Shown: in pieces, positions 7,124 to 15,796 of the stretch
Layout of the letters: each line of letters begins with the position of its first letter
Numbering within the stretch: the first letter of the stretch is position 1
Source of the DNA: an uncultured Eggerthella sp.
GTDB lineage: Bacteria > Actinomycetota > Coriobacteriia > Coriobacteriales > Eggerthellaceae
Reading direction: 5' to 3'
Assembly: GCA_900538545.1 (NCBI GenBank)
Contig: UPYK01000015.1
Coordinates: forward strand, 1 to 41,882
DNA: 41,882 nucleotides
Made by a program: the position numbers and the translations under genes
Notes under the pieces: model-generated
The model's input: the letters and a program-made list of their open reading frames with translations, nothing else
What the model was told of the DNA's origin: nothing
The model's database searches: none

Positions 7124-7996
7124 CTAGCGGTGGCTTCCCATGAAGAAGAACGCGAGCGTGCCCGGTCCTGAATGCGCGCCGATCACTGGATCGACATAGT
7201 TGATGATGAATTCTTGCGGGCCGTATTCATCCTCGATCATCTTCTTGAGCGTGAGCGCATCTTCGATGCAATCGCCATGCGAGATGGCAAGCGTCTGATC
7301 GGAAAGCGGCTCGGTGAAGGTCTCTTTGAAGTGCTCGAACAAACGGCGGATGCTCTTCGCGCGACCACGCGTCTTCTCAACAGGGATCAAGCGGCCTTCG
7401 TCATCGACATGCAGCACGGGTTTGATGTTCAGCAAGCTGCCAGCGAACGCTGCCGTTCTCGAAACGCGTCCGCCGCGGTAGAGGAACATGAGATCGTCCA
7501 CCGTGAACCAGTGGCACATGTGCAGCAGGTTCTCGCGTACCCAGCTGGCAACCTCGTCGATGGTCTTGCCTTCTGCGCGCATCTTCGCAGCGTAGTAGAC
7601 CAGAAGCCCTTGACCGAGCGAGGCAGCAAGCGTATCGATCGCGATAAACGTGCGCTCGGGATAATTCTTCACCAGATCGTTGCCGAGGAGATTGATCGCT
7701 TCATAGGTTCCCGAAAGCGCGCTCGAGAAGCCAAGGTAGAGCACATCGTTTCCTGATTCGAAGATCGCCTTAAGTTCAGCTTCGGCATCTTTGAGGTTGG
7801 GAAGGGAAGTGGTGAACACCTTGCCTTCACGCATGTGCGTATAGAATTGCTGAAGGTCGGTGACCTCGCCTTTAAGGTAGCTTTGATGCTGTTCTTCGCC
7901 GATCATGAAGACCAGCGGGAAGACGGTTAGATCGAGATCATCGATGATATCTTCGGGAAGATTGCAGCAGGAGTCGGTTGCGATTTTGAATGTCAT
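7124..7996 (-). CDS. DegV family fatty-acid-binding protein
   Basis: A 290-residue protein of the DegV/FakB family. Members bind a fatty acid and, with a FakA kinase, can present it for phosphorylation; whether this one does so is not shown here. Family signatures include FKIATDSCCNLPED at the N-terminus, FTTSLPNLKDAEAEL (the TSxP motif), LGFSSALSGTYEA, the second-domain MFLYRGGRVSRTAAF and LLNIKPVL, and the C-terminal IGAHSGPGTLAFFF. ATG at 7996 was preferred over an upstream TTG because GAAAGG lies upstream. It is transcribed divergently from ileS and no fakA-like gene is in the window. Confidence 0.92.
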   Translation of the reverse strand: MTFKIATDSCCNLPEDIIDDLDLTVFPLVFMIGEEQHQSYLKGEVTDLQQFYTHMREGKVFTTSLPNLKDAEAELKAIFESGNDVLYLGFSSALSGTYEAINLLGNDLVKNYPERTFIAIDTLAASLGQGLLVYYAAKMRAEGKTIDEVASWVRENLLHMCHWFTVDDLMFLYRGGRVSRTAAFAGSLLNIKPVLHVDDEGRLIPVEKTRGRAKSIRRLFEHFKETFTEPLSDQTLAISHGDCIEDALTLKKMIEDEYGPQEFIINYVDPVIGAHSGPGTLAFFFMGSHR

Positions 7997-8068
7997 CTGT
8001 TCGAGACCTTTCGAGTACGTGAACAATTTGGTCCGAACTGGCGATATGCGCTCGTCTAAACCCTACTC

Positions 8069-8104
8069 ATTATAGTAGTTTTGTGCGTAGTTACGCGTTA
8101 TAAT
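8069..8104. promoter_or_regulatory. Divergent -10 boxes between degV and ileS, with a small palindrome
   Basis: TATAAT at 8099-8104 on the plus strand fits an ileS -10 box, about 55 bases before the GTG start. ATTATA at 8069-8074 reads TATAAT on the minus strand toward degV. Neither has a convincing -35. GCGTA-GT-TACGC (8085-8096) sits between them and could be an operator. I see no T-box consensus in this leader. Confidence 0.4.
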
Positions 8105-8158
8105 CAGATAGTTTATTTCCGCGAACACCCGAAAAGATCGTTCAAGAAAGGTCATGTC

Positions 8159-10984
8159 GTGACGAACAGTTACAAAGAAACCATGAATTTGCCCGAAACT
8201 GATTTTCCGATGCGAGGCAATCTCCCGAAGAATGAGCCAGCCCGCCTTCAGTTTTGGAACGACATCGACATTTACCATAAGGTGCTCGAAAAGAACAAGG
8301 ACGCTCGTCCGTTCATCCTGCACGATGGGCCTCCCTATGCCAATGGCCCTATTCACCTGGGGCATTCTTTCAACAAGATCCTGAAGGATTTCGTGAACAA
8401 GACCCATGCGCAACGCGGCTATTTCACGCCCTACATTCCTGGATGGGATTGTCATGGCCAGCCGATCGAGCACATGGTCGAGGTCACGCTCGGCCCTGAA
8501 AAGATGGCCAAGATCGATCAGCCTACGCTTCGTCGTCTGTGCCGCGAATGGGCGGAGAAGTACGTGAATATCCAGCGTGAAGGCTTCAAGCGCCTTGGTG
8601 TCAATGCCGATTGGGATCACCCGTATCTCACGTTCACGCACGATTACGAGGCCGGCAACGTCGAGATCTTCAAGGCAATGTATCTGAACGGTTCGGTCTA
8701 TCGTGGCCGCAAACCCATTCACTGGTGCAAGAACTGCCACACCGCGCTTGCAGAAGCAGAGATCGAATATGGCGATGAGACCTCGCCTTCCATCTTCGTG
8801 AACTTCAAGCTCGACACGGTTCCGCCCGCCTTCGAAGCGGCAGGCGTCACTTCACCGGTCTTCGTGCTCATCTGGACCACCACGCCTTGGACGCTGCCGG
8901 CGAATGCGGCGGTGTGTTTGGCGCCCGAAGCGGACTATATCATGGTCCGTACGGCCGATTTCACCACCATCCTTGCCTACGATCTGCTCGAAGACGTCGC
9001 TGAAACAGCAGGTTGGGAAGATTACGAGCTCGTTCGCGACGCGAGCGGGGAAGTGGTGAGCGTGAAGGGCAAGGAGCTCTGCGGTGTCACCTATACCTGT
9101 CCTATTCGCCAGGATCTTAAGGGCATGATCATCTACGGCAATCATGTCACGCTTGACTCTGGTACCGGCGCGGTCCACACGGCTCCTGGTCATGGCCAGG
9201 ACGACTACCTGGTCGGCCTGGAATTCGACCTTCCGATCCTCATGCCCGTCGACGATAATGGCGTGCTCACCGACGAAGCAGGTCCTTTTGCGGGCCTCGA
9301 TGTGGATGAGGCTAACCCGCGCATCATCGAATGGTTGCGCGAGCAGGGCGTTCTCGTTGCTCATGTCGATATCGTTCACAGCTACCCGCATTGCTGGCGT
9401 TGCCACCAGCCGGTCATCTTCCGTGCGACCGATCAATGGTTCGTTTCCATGGACAAGAACGATCTGCGCACGCAGGCGCTGAAAGCGATCAACGAAGACG
9501 TGCAATGGGTTCCTGAGTGGGCTAAGAATCGCATCGGTTCCATGGTTGCCGAACGTCCCGACTGGTGCATCTCGCGCCAGCGTTCTTGGGGTGTGCCCAT
9601 TCCGGTCTTCAAGTGCGCGAAGTGCGGTAACACGGTCGCCACGGCAGAGACCTTCGATGCGGTCATCAAGCTCTTCGAAGAGAAGGGCTCCGATGCCTGG
9701 TTCACCGAGAGCCCGGCAAGCTATCTTCCAGCAGGCACGGCTTGCGAGGTGTGCGGTTGCACCGATCTGGTTCCCGAATCCGATATCTTGGACGTTTGGT
9801 GGGAAAGCGGCGTTTCGCATACCTCGGTTTGCAAGAAGCGCCCTGGTTTGCGTTTCCCGGCCGATCTCTACCTTGAAGGTTCCGATCAGCATCGTGGCTG
9901 GTTCCAGTCTTCGCTGCTCACGTCTATCGGTGCCTATGAAACGGCGCCCTACAAAGCGGTCATGCACTGCGGCTTCACGGTGGACGAGAATGGCCACAAG
10001 ATGTCGAAGTCGCTTGGCAACGGCATCGATCCTGCTGAGGTCATGGACAAGTACGGCGCTGACGTGCTGCGCTTGTGGGTTGCGAGCGTCGATTATTCTC
10101 AAGATGTGAGCATCTCGCAAGACATCTTGAAGCGTACTTCCGATACCTATCGTCGTTTCCGCAACACCTTCCGTTTCCTGCTGGGCGTTTTGAACGATTT
10201 CTCTACGAACGATGCGGTCGTTGAGTGGGATCAGCTTGAGCCGTTCGACCAGTGGGCGCTCGTTCGCTCGGGTCGTTTGCTCGATGAGGTGAACGAAGCG
10301 TACGACAGCTTCAAGTTCCATCATGTGTATCGCTTGATCTACGATTATGTGGTCGGCGATCTTTCGGCAGTTTATTTGGATGCGCTCAAGGATCGCCTCT
10401 ATTCCGATGCGCCCGATGCGCGCTCGCGTCGCAGTGCCCAAACGGTGCTTGCGAACGTGCTCGAAGTGCTCGTGCGTTTGCTCACGCCCATTATCAGCTT
10501 TACGACGGAAGAGGTGTGGCAGAACTACCCGAAGGGCCTGGCGGAATCGCAGGATCACCCGATCAGCGTGCAGCTTGCTGGCTGGCCTGAGCGTGGGAAT
10601 TTCGTGCCGCTTGTTCCTGAGCACGAAGCAGAGCGTATCGAGAAGCGCTTCGAAGTGGTGCTTGCATTCCGCGATGAAGTGACCAAGGCGCTCGAAGAGA
10701 AGCGTGTTGAGAAAGTCATCAACAAGAGCCAGGAAGCAGTGGTGAGAGCAACGGTGCCGCAGGCAGAATACGACGTGTTCACCGATTTCAGCGAAGGCTT
10801 CTTCGAGGAATTGCTCATCGTGAGCAAGGTCGCCTTCGAGCGTGGTGATGAGCTTACGGTTGAGATCTCCGTATCCGATCTCGATAAATGCCCGCGCTGC
10901 TGGAACTTCCGGGTACTGGGTGGCAATCCGCACCATCCCGATGTGTGCGAGCGCTGTGGCGATGCGCTCGATGCTATTGGATAG
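8159..10984 (+). CDS. ileS: Isoleucyl-tRNA synthetase
   Basis: Charges tRNA-Ile (EC 6.1.1.5), class I, cytoplasmic. The HIGH-type motif appears as PIHLGH (res 66-69) and the KMSKS loop as KMSKSLGN (614-618). The editing domain region TTTPWTLPANAA follows the first half of the catalytic core. The C-terminal zinc-binding motif is CPRCWN...CERCGDAL. The 941-residue length is typical for the bacterial zinc-containing IleRS. The GTG at 8159 was chosen because AAGAAAGG lies 8 bases upstream; ATG at 8183 is an alternative. lspA follows after nine bases and rluD follows that, so the three are probably cotranscribed. Confidence 0.97.
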   Translation: MTNSYKETMNLPETDFPMRGNLPKNEPARLQFWNDIDIYHKVLEKNKDARPFILHDGPPYANGPIHLGHSFNKILKDFVNKTHAQRGYFTPYIPGWDCHGQPIEHMVEVTLGPEKMAKIDQPTLRRLCREWAEKYVNIQREGFKRLGVNADWDHPYLTFTHDYEAGNVEIFKAMYLNGSVYRGRKPIHWCKNCHTALAEAEIEYGDETSPSIFVNFKLDTVPPAFEAAGVTSPVFVLIWTTTPWTLPANAAVCLAPEADYIMVRTADFTTILAYDLLEDVAETAGWEDYELVRDASGEVVSVKGKELCGVTYTCPIRQDLKGMIIYGNHVTLDSGTGAVHTAPGHGQDDYLVGLEFDLPILMPVDDNGVLTDEAGPFAGLDVDEANPRIIEWLREQGVLVAHVDIVHSYPHCWRCHQPVIFRATDQWFVSMDKNDLRTQALKAINEDVQWVPEWAKNRIGSMVAERPDWCISRQRSWGVPIPVFKCAKCGNTVATAETFDAVIKLFEEKGSDAWFTESPASYLPAGTACEVCGCTDLVPESDILDVWWESGVSHTSVCKKRPGLRFPADLYLEGSDQHRGWFQSSLLTSIGAYETAPYKAVMHCGFTVDENGHKMSKSLGNGIDPAEVMDKYGADVLRLWVASVDYSQDVSISQDILKRTSDTYRRFRNTFRFLLGVLNDFSTNDAVVEWDQLEPFDQWALVRSGRLLDEVNEAYDSFKFHHVYRLIYDYVVGDLSAVYLDALKDRLYSDAPDARSRRSAQTVLANVLEVLVRLLTPIISFTTEEVWQNYPKGLAESQDHPISVQLAGWPERGNFVPLVPEHEAERIEKRFEVVLAFRDEVTKALEEKRVEKVINKSQEAVVRATVPQAEYDVFTDFSEGFFEELLIVSKVAFERGDELTVEISVSDLDKCPRCWNFRVLGGNPHHPDVCERCGDALDAIG

Positions 10985-10993
10985 GATCGCGGC

Positions 10994-11512
10994 ATTTCGC
11001 TCATTGAACAACAATCAAGCAAAGCACGACGTAACTACCTCTTGTTCGGGGTGGTGGTCGTGCTTTGGTGCGTTTGTGACCAGATAGTCAAGGCCTACAT
11101 GGAAGCGCACACGCCAAGCAGTGCGCTTGTTCCTGTCATCGATGGCGTTGTTGGCTTTCGTCTCGTTCACAATTTCGGTGCGGCATGGGGTTCGTTCTCG
11201 GGCATGGTCATCGTGCTCGTTATCGTGAGCATCGTGCTCTGTGCGATCATCTTGGCCTACATGATCTATGTGTCCAAAGAAGCTTCGGTGTTGGAAACGG
11301 TGGGTCTTGCGCTCATCTTCGCAGGAGGCTTGGGAAACATGATCGATAGGCTCGTGCGCGGTTATGTGGTCGATTTCATCGAGCCGCTCTTCATCGATTT
11401 CCCAAATTTCAATATTGCTGATGCGGGGATCACCTGCGGTATCATATGTGTGCTCATCGCATTTTTCATCAAGTTCTTTGCCGCGTCGAAGTATGCGGAG
11501 CACAGCGAATAG
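10994..11512 (+). CDS. lspA: Lipoprotein signal peptidase II, probable ATT start
   Basis: Membrane aspartyl protease that removes signal peptides from lipidated prolipoproteins. About four membrane helices are present. Conserved boxes are DQIVKAY, LVHNFGAAWG, GGLGNMIDRL (first catalytic Asp) and FNIADAGI (second catalytic Asp). The first canonical start is TTG 11042, which lies inside the first hydrophobic helix, lacks a ribosome site and leaves no basic N-terminus. Reading upstream in the same frame, directly after the ileS stop, gives a coherent N-terminus with SSKARRNYLL before the helix, and ATT at 10994 is preceded by AGGA seven bases earlier. No ATG, GTG or TTG exists in frame between the ileS stop and 11042. 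I therefore mark ATT as the likely start; the TTG form would be 11042-11512 (156 residues). Confidence 0.8.
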   Translation: MSLIEQQSSKARRNYLLFGVVVVLWCVCDQIVKAYMEAHTPSSALVPVIDGVVGFRLVHNFGAAWGSFSGMVIVLVIVSIVLCAIILAYMIYVSKEASVLETVGLALIFAGGLGNMIDRLVRGYVVDFIEPLFIDFPNFNIADAGITCGIICVLIAFFIKFFAASKYAEHSE

Positions 11513-11524
11513 GAGGCGAATTCC

Positions 11525-12571
11525 ATGGCGAGAAAACTCTCGAATACGGTAAGCGATCTGTATGCCGGGATGCGTCTCGATTCGTATCTTTTTGAAGCTG
11601 GTCTGTATCCGACGCGCAGCAAAGCGGTCAAGCAGATCGAGGCGGGCAAGGTCTTTTTGAATGGCAAAGAACCCACCAAGAAAGACATCGTGAACGAGGG
11701 CGACCTTATCATCTACGAGGAGCTCGTCGAAGAGACACATGTCTATCTCGAGCCCGAAGATATTCCTCTTGAGGTCTACTACGAAGATGACGATCTGCTC
11801 GTGATCAACAAGCAGCCAGGACTCATCTGCCATCCTTCGCCTGGACACCCAGGAGGAACGCTTTCCAATGCGCTGATCCACCACTATGGACGCGAGAATC
11901 TTGCTCACATTCAGGGCGATGACCGCCCGGGTATCGTGCATCGTTTGGACGGCGATACGAGCGGGCTCATGCTCTGCGCGAAGAATGATGAAGTGGGCTA
12001 TATCCTTCAAGATGAGATCCGTCGCCGCAATGTGGATCGTAAGTATCTTTGTCTGGTTCATGGCAACATCGCGAGCGATACGGGCCTGATCGATGCACCG
12101 ATCTTCCGCAGCGACAAGAATCGTACGCGCATGCAAGTTTCCGATAAGCCTCAGGCGCGCTCGTCGGTCACTACGTTCAATGTGCTCGAGCGTTTCGAAT
12201 CGGGCCTTAAGGACAACGGCTTCACGCTCGTTGAATGCAAGCTCTACTCAGGGCGCACGCATCAGATCCGCGTGCATATGGAATACATCCATCACTGGGT
12301 GGTGGGCGATCAGACCTATGGCAACCCGGGGAAGAGCAGCAATCTCGGGCTTTGCCGCCAGTTCCTTCATTCGTATTTCATCGAGTTCCAGCATCCCTGC
12401 ATCAACGATATGCTCAGCTTCATGGCGCCGCTGCCAGATGATCTTATTCAGGCTATCTCGCAGTTGGCAGATCGTCGCATCGGGCTCACCGAACGCGGAC
12501 ATGAAGTGCTCGCTGCCTATCAAGAGAATTGCGGTATCACCGAAGAACGCGAGAGCTTCGCGCTCGTTTAA
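11525..12571 (+). CDS. rluD: RluD-family 23S rRNA pseudouridine synthase
   Basis: Isomerises uridine to pseudouridine in RNA; the closest members act on 23S rRNA, but the exact target cannot be read from sequence. Residues about 15-60 form an S4 RNA-binding domain (MRLDSYLFEAG, SKAVKQIEAGKVFLNGK). The catalytic domain carries VINKQPGLICHPSPGH and HRLDGDTSG with the catalytic D142; the usual Lys after that Asp is Gly here. SGRTHQIRVHM and GDQTYG follow. AGGAGG precedes ATG 11525, 12 bases after lspA, matching the common lspA-rluD pairing. Length is 348 residues, somewhat longer than many homologues because of the C-terminus. Confidence 0.9.
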   Translation: MARKLSNTVSDLYAGMRLDSYLFEAGLYPTRSKAVKQIEAGKVFLNGKEPTKKDIVNEGDLIIYEELVEETHVYLEPEDIPLEVYYEDDDLLVINKQPGLICHPSPGHPGGTLSNALIHHYGRENLAHIQGDDRPGIVHRLDGDTSGLMLCAKNDEVGYILQDEIRRRNVDRKYLCLVHGNIASDTGLIDAPIFRSDKNRTRMQVSDKPQARSSVTTFNVLERFESGLKDNGFTLVECKLYSGRTHQIRVHMEYIHHWVVGDQTYGNPGKSSNLGLCRQFLHSYFIEFQHPCINDMLSFMAPLPDDLIQAISQLADRRIGLTERGHEVLAAYQENCGITEERESFALV

Positions 12572-12707
12572 GGGATGCGATCGCCCATTTCGGACAGCGT
12601 TCTGTTCAAGGGTGTTGATGTCTATACGCGCAGCGCTGAAGAGCGAACGCCTTTGTGCGGTAAGAGGTAAGAGCCTTCGCGTGCAAGAGCTCCAGCGACC
12701 TGCACTT

Positions 12708-13436
12708 TTAAGAGTTCTTCGCCCCGACGTCCTTCGAAACGGTCATATTCTCGAAGCGTTTCTGCATCCAGTCATCAGGGAATGTCTCATCGAGCCAGAC
12801 ATCGATCGGTGTTGCAGGAGGGATGTTCTCCGTGCGCTGTCCTTCGCGGTGAAGCGCAAGCACGGTGACCACGATGTTGACCGCCATGAAGATGACCATG
12901 AGCCACGTGAAGATGCGCATGGCTGTGCTCTTGAAATTGATGTGCTGGAATATGAACTTGATGCGCGGCATGATCATGCGTACCCAAACCAGACCGAGCA
13001 TGCCCCACATCACGCCAAACAAGAAGTTCGTGCGCCCATCGATCGAGCCGAACGTGCCGCTATAATCCCAGGCGATCGCATGCCAGAACACTTCCATGAT
13101 CAGGCTCGCCAGGTATTCCATGGCGGAGCCGAGCACCATTGCTATGAGGAAGATGATCAGATTGTGAGTGTAGTAGAACCGATTGAGAAACACCGTTAGG
13201 ACCACCGCTCCTACACCGTAGAGCGGAGAGAACGGACCCCACACGAGACCCGCACGACTTTCCCATTCATGGTAAACGAGCACATGGAAGACATCTTCGA
13301 TCAAAAGGCCGAGGATCGAGCCAACCACGAAGATCCAAAAGAGCTTTGCGAAAGAGAGCTGGATATAGCGTGGCGAGACCATGGAAGTGATGCCGTGGAT
13401 AACGCTTTTAGCGTCTGCGTGCTGCGGCTCTTCCAT
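12708..13436 (-). CDS. CmpB-type (ABC_trans_CmpB/PF06541-like) integral membrane protein
   Basis: A 242-residue protein with about five to six membrane helices. The N-terminal part has LFWIFVVGSILGLLIEDVFH and the family hallmark GLVWGPFSPLYGVGAV, then LGSAMEYLASLIMEVFW and WDYSGTFGSIDGR. These match the putative ABC-transporter type IV family, whose transported substrate is not known. The C-terminal 60 residues are soluble and charged. GAGAGGAG precedes the ATG at 13436. It is single and divergent from coaBC, and no ATP-binding partner is adjacent. Confidence 0.8.
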   Translation of the reverse strand: MEEPQHADAKSVIHGITSMVSPRYIQLSFAKLFWIFVVGSILGLLIEDVFHVLVYHEWESRAGLVWGPFSPLYGVGAVVLTVFLNRFYYTHNLIIFLIAMVLGSAMEYLASLIMEVFWHAIAWDYSGTFGSIDGRTNFLFGVMWGMLGLVWVRMIMPRIKFIFQHINFKSTAMRIFTWLMVIFMAVNIVVTVLALHREGQRTENIPPATPIDVWLDETFPDDWMQKRFENMTVSKDVGAKNS

Positions 13437-13572
13437 GTGGCTCCTCTCGTGCGCTTCTTGGCTTACAGAAAATATGGTGAGGGTATTAAGTTTTGATGAA
13501 GTTCGCGCCTATCCGAGCGAGCGGTTCATCTTGTCCTACAATAACAAAGATATAGTGAATCAAGGAGATGAA

Positions 13573-14790
13573 ATGGCTTCTAAACCACAGAAAACCGTCC
13601 TTATTGGAATCACGGGTTGCATCGCTGCTTACAAGGCTGCCGAGATCGTGCGCGGCCTGCAGAAAGCCGACGTACGCGTGAAGGTCATGATGACCGAACA
13701 TGCCACGCATTTTATCGATCCGCTCACGTTTCGTGCGCTCACTAACGAGCCAGTAGCGGTAGAGCTCTTCGATAACCCGCAAGATCCCATTCATCATATC
13801 TCGCTTTCTCAAGAGGCTGATCTCGTTCTCGTTGCTCCTTGCACGGCGAACGTGATGGCTAAGATCGCGCATGGGCTTGCTGATGACCTGCTCAGCACTA
13901 CGCTGCTCGCCACCACTGCGCCTATCATGATCGCTCCTGCTATGAACGTGCACATGTATGAGAATCCCATCACGCAGGACAACATGGCTCGTCTGCGCAC
14001 GTTCGGCATCTCTTTCATCGAACCCGATGCGGGCTATCTTGCATGTGGCGAAGTGGGGAAGGGCCGTTTGCCCGAGCCAGAATTTATCGTTTCGCGCGTA
14101 CTCGAAGCACTCGATGCGCCCGCTTCAACGAGCGAGCAGCAGGTGCTCGCTGGCAAGCGCGTCATGATCACGGCTGGTCCTACCGTGGAGGCTATCGATC
14201 CTGTGCGCTATATCACGAATCGCTCTTCTGGGAAGTTCGGTTATGCCCTTGCTGAGGCTGCCGCACGGAAGGGCGCCGAGGTCACGCTCGTTTCGGGGCC
14301 GGTCGCACTGCCTGCGCCAGAGGGCGTGGAGGTCATCTATGTTGAATCGGCGCGCGATATGCTCGAAGCAGCAACGCCTGTCTTCGCTGCGTGCGATGTG
14401 GGGATCTTCGCGGCCGCGGTAGCCGATGTCCGTCCTGCAAAAGAGATGGATCGCAAGCTCAAGAAGGGCATCAACGATGCTGAGCTGGCCAACATCGCGC
14501 TCGTTGAGAACCCCGATGTGCTTGCAACCTTGGGGAACGCAAAGACCGACCAGATCGTGGTGGGTTTTGCGGCGGAAACCAACGATGTCATCGACAATGC
14601 GCGCAAGAAGCTCATCAAGAAGAATGCCGATATGATCGTGGCGAACGAAGTAGGTGCGAATAAGGTGTTCGGCAAGGATGACGATGAAGTATGGCTTGTC
14701 ACTTCAGAAGAAGAGACGCACTTGCCGCTCATGTCGAAGGCAGAGCTTGCCGATATCATCCTCGATACGATCGCTGCAATGGAGCGCTAG
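13573..14790 (+). CDS. coaBC: Bifunctional phosphopantothenoylcysteine decarboxylase / phosphopantothenate-cysteine ligase
   Basis: Two consecutive steps of coenzyme A synthesis: ligation of cysteine to 4'-phosphopantothenate (CoaB) and decarboxylation to 4'-phosphopantetheine (CoaC, FMN-dependent). The N-terminal CoaC half has GITGCIAAYKAAEIVR, the active-site His in IHHISLS, the APAMNVHMYENP motif and the substrate-clamp segment CGEVGKGRLPEP. The CoaB half begins at VMITAGPTVEAIDPVRYITN with SSGKFGYALAEAA, and later has the KKNADMIVANEV region. The 405-residue length is normal. ATG 13573 was chosen over long upstream extensions because AAGGAG is five bases away. The next gene overlaps its stop by one base. 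Confidence 0.95.
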   Translation: MASKPQKTVLIGITGCIAAYKAAEIVRGLQKADVRVKVMMTEHATHFIDPLTFRALTNEPVAVELFDNPQDPIHHISLSQEADLVLVAPCTANVMAKIAHGLADDLLSTTLLATTAPIMIAPAMNVHMYENPITQDNMARLRTFGISFIEPDAGYLACGEVGKGRLPEPEFIVSRVLEALDAPASTSEQQVLAGKRVMITAGPTVEAIDPVRYITNRSSGKFGYALAEAAARKGAEVTLVSGPVALPAPEGVEVIYVESARDMLEAATPVFAACDVGIFAAAVADVRPAKEMDRKLKKGINDAELANIALVENPDVLATLGNAKTDQIVVGFAAETNDVIDNARKKLIKKNADMIVANEVGANKVFGKDDDEVWLVTSEEETHLPLMSKAELADIILDTIAAMER

Positions 14791-15608
14791 TGCTCATGAC
14801 TGAAGAGAAACAAGGGAGCAAGGCAAAGCAACCTCTAACAGAAGATTCTGCCAAACAAGAGAGCACGGTTCGCCTCTTCAACAAGGAGGTGAAGCGCTCA
14901 GACCTTTTCAAGTTCCTGGGTCTGATCGGATTCTTCGTTCTGTGCATCATCGTCGTGGTCGCGCTGCTTCCGCTGTTCAAGGATATCTTCGAACCGGGTG
15001 GCGTCGATCGCGTGATCGAGCGCATCCAAGATGCAGGTGCTGCGGGCGTTCTGGTACTCCTTGCGCTTCAATTCATCCAGGTTGTGGTTGCTTTCATTCC
15101 TGGTGAAGTCACTCAGATGGCAGCGGGTATGCTCTACGGGCCACTTTGGGGTTCGCTGCTCATCTTGTTCGGTTGCGCGATCTCGAGCGCATTCGTCTAT
15201 GAGTTGGTCCACCGTTTGGGCGCACTGTTCGTCAAGGACCTCATTTCCGACCAGCACTTGAAGAAATTCCAGGATTTCGAGAAAACGGGGCGTTTGAACA
15301 TCATCGTGTTCATCTTGTTCCTTATCCCGGGGCTGCCGAAAGATACGTTCACCTATATCGTTCCGCTTACGGATATGAAGCTGAAGCCCTTCGTGGCCAT
15401 CACCACCATTGCGCGCTCGCCAGGGATCATTCTTTCTGCCTATGCTGCTGAAGGATTGCTCGATGGGCGCCTATGGGAGAGCGTAGCGATCTTCGCGGTG
15501 CTCATCGTGCTCGCGATCATCGCGCTCATCTTCAGCAATCGCATCATGGAGTTCTTGGCGCGCCATCATATCGGTACTTCCAAGCAAGACGATTCCTCAA
15601 AGAAGTAA
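14790..15608 (+). CDS. TVP38/TMEM64 (DedA-superfamily) membrane protein
   Basis: Polytopic membrane protein of the SNARE-associated/VTT domain family, whose bacterial members are linked to lipid or membrane homeostasis without a fixed substrate. A charged cytoplasmic N-terminus of about 45 residues is followed by a first helix (FLGLIGFFVLCIIVVVALL), then the domain core with FIPGEVTQMAAGMLYGPLWG, a re-entrant-like GCAISSAFVYE, and LIPGLPKDTFTYIVPLT with a final helix. The GTG at 14790 overlaps the coaBC stop (TAGTG) and has GGAG six bases upstream; ATG at 14796 is the alternative. It is translationally coupled to coaBC, although no functional link is evident. Confidence 0.85.
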   Translation: MLMTEEKQGSKAKQPLTEDSAKQESTVRLFNKEVKRSDLFKFLGLIGFFVLCIIVVVALLPLFKDIFEPGGVDRVIERIQDAGAAGVLVLLALQFIQVVVAFIPGEVTQMAAGMLYGPLWGSLLILFGCAISSAFVYELVHRLGALFVKDLISDQHLKKFQDFEKTGRLNIIVFILFLIPGLPKDTFTYIVPLTDMKLKPFVAITTIARSPGIILSAYAAEGLLDGRLWESVAIFAVLIVLAIIALIFSNRIMEFLARHHIGTSKQDDSSKK

Positions 15609-15650
15609 GCGCGTGGTCTTCCACAGGATTGCTATGAAATAAACAGAAGC

Positions 15651-15696
15651 GAATAAAAGAGCTGGAGCAGCGAGAATCTGCCCGGGCATTTTATTC
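15651..15696 (+). other. Hairpin in the interval before the second LRR protein gene
   Basis: GAATAAAA (15651-15658) and TTTTATTC (15689-15696) form a perfect 8-bp inverted repeat around 30 bases that include GCAG/CTGC. The right arm ends in T-rich sequence (TTTTATTCTTTC), so it may be a weak terminator for the coaBC operon or a regulatory element. The rest of the 188-base interval shows no gene. Confidence 0.35.
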
Positions 15697-15796
15697 TTTC
15701 GAGCTTCGATGAAAGGGTCAAGCAGATAAACGCTGATTTTCCTGTGATAAACTGCTTATGAACCATAATTACACCAGACGAGGTAAGGAGGCAGTA

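Noticed and set aside
8027..8158. Possible T-box riboswitch before ileS
   Set aside because: The leader is short, and I find no T-box core sequence, specifier arrangement or terminator/antiterminator pair.
8852..11014. A 720-codon open frame on the minus strand opposite ileS
   Set aside because: It is a shadow of the strong codon bias of ileS. It has no recognisable domain, and the plus strand encodes a complete synthetase with all motifs.
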